Assembly: GCA_021807975.1 (NCBI GenBank)
Contig: JAKBCJ010000358.1
Location: forward strand, 1-5,161
Length of the DNA: 5,161 nt
Direction: 5' to 3'
Source: Pseudomonadota bacterium
GTDB taxonomy: Bacteria; Pseudomonadota; Alphaproteobacteria; Acetobacterales; Acetobacteraceae
The translations under genes and the position numbers were made by a program. A model generated the notes under the pieces. It ran no database searches. It was not told where the DNA came from and was given only the letters and a program-made list of their open reading frames with translations. Below, in pieces: positions 4,904 to 5,161 of the stretch; position 1 is the first letter of the stretch, and every line of letters starts with the position of its first letter.

Positions 4904-5161
4904 ACCCTACCACAGGGAAATCGGTAGGGAAGCCACGGCCGGCGCGGGCGGGATGAACCCGAACGGCCAACCCTACCACAGGGAAATCGGTAGGGAAGCC
5001 ACGGCTCCGGCATCCGTGCGAATGCGACCGCTGAAACCCTACCACAGGGAAATCGGTAGGGAAGCCACGGCGCCCCATCGCCTCCAGCGTCTCGGCGATG
5101 CACCCTACCACAGGGAAATCGGTAGGGAAGCCACGGCCCTGCTGGCCGGCTGGTGCGTCAT
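4904..5161 (-). CRISPR. Type II-C CRISPR array, four repeats seen, continues beyond the window
   Basis: Four identical 36-bp repeats at 4904-4939, 4970-5005, 5036-5071 and 5102-5137 (plus strand begins ACCCTACC and ends CCACGGC) are separated by three unique 30-bp spacers (4940-4969, 5006-5035, 5072-5101); a fourth spacer is cut by the window end after 24 nt. The crRNA-sense strand is taken as minus: there the repeat begins GCCGTGGCTT and ends GGTAGGGT, lines up base for base with the N. meningitidis II-C repeat as recalled, and its first 27 nt are what the tracrRNA pairs with. The cas2-side repeat is not degenerate. The repeat also contains a 7-bp inverted pair, CCCTACC and GGTAGGG. The window end prevents any count of units and hides the leader. 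Confidence 0.98.
4970..4978 (-). promoter_or_regulatory. Extended -10-like element inside each repeat
   Basis: Repeat positions 28-36 on the crRNA strand read TG-G-TAGGGT, the place where the N. meningitidis repeat has TG-C-TACAAT, a proven crRNA promoter in that species. The most conserved -10 bases (T, A, final T) are kept, the middle is not. The same element occurs at 4904-4912, 5036-5044 and 5102-5110. Start sites would fall about 6-7 nt into each 30-nt spacer, leaving roughly 24 nt of guide. Activity here is inferred from position and resemblance. Confidence 0.4.

Noticed and set aside
4887..5111. Minus-strand open frames encoding a repeated GFPTDFPVVG-type peptide
   Set aside because: The peptide repeats are only the translated CRISPR repeats.

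Overview
The window carries a compact type II-C CRISPR-Cas locus read left to right. It holds the 3' end of a phosphonate/phosphite ABC-transporter permease gene (phnE, 1-389), a leftward tracrRNA gene (about 431-520), cas9 (587-3652, 1021 aa), cas1 (3628-4518, 296 aa), cas2 (4518-4847, 109 aa), a strong hairpin over the cas2 stop codon, and the start of a CRISPR array (4904 to the window end) with four identical 36-bp repeats and 30-bp spacers. No csn2 or cas4 is present, so the gene set is the minimal cas9-cas1-cas2 one that defines subtype II-C.

The GC-rich DNA (about 65-70% in phnE and in the middle of cas9) and the Cas9, Cas1 and Cas2 sequence style suggest a free-living alphaproteobacterium. 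Genus cannot be told from the sequence. The ends of the cas operon are less GC-rich than phnE, and the last 360 nt of the Cas9 PAM-interacting region fall to about 47% GC.

The RNA parts fit together on the minus strand. Read on that strand, the array repeat resembles the Neisseria meningitidis type II-C repeat (recalled, not searched), including an extended -10-like TG-N-TAGGGT at the repeat 3' end. A 27-nt stretch between phnE and cas9 (494-520) matches this repeat at 26 of 27 positions, so its minus-strand transcript is a near-perfect anti-repeat. It is followed on the minus strand by a small nexus-like hairpin and a long GC-rich hairpin closed by a G(CUUG)C tetraloop. This is a complete tracrRNA layout. 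A consensus -35 (TTGACA) lies just upstream, in the same 66-nt gap that must hold the cas9 start signals.

How it works: Cas1 and Cas2 insert new spacers. The array and the tracrRNA are transcribed leftward and pair through repeat and anti-repeat. Cas9, made from the rightward operon, uses the duplex to cut matching DNA with its HNH and RuvC sites, all of whose key residues are present. The cas operon and the array transcripts converge on the hairpin at 4841-4878. The system type is known; the points most worth a second look are the unusually well-matched, short anti-repeat, the crowded tracrRNA/cas9 control region, the repeat-borne promoter motif and the compositional break inside cas9.
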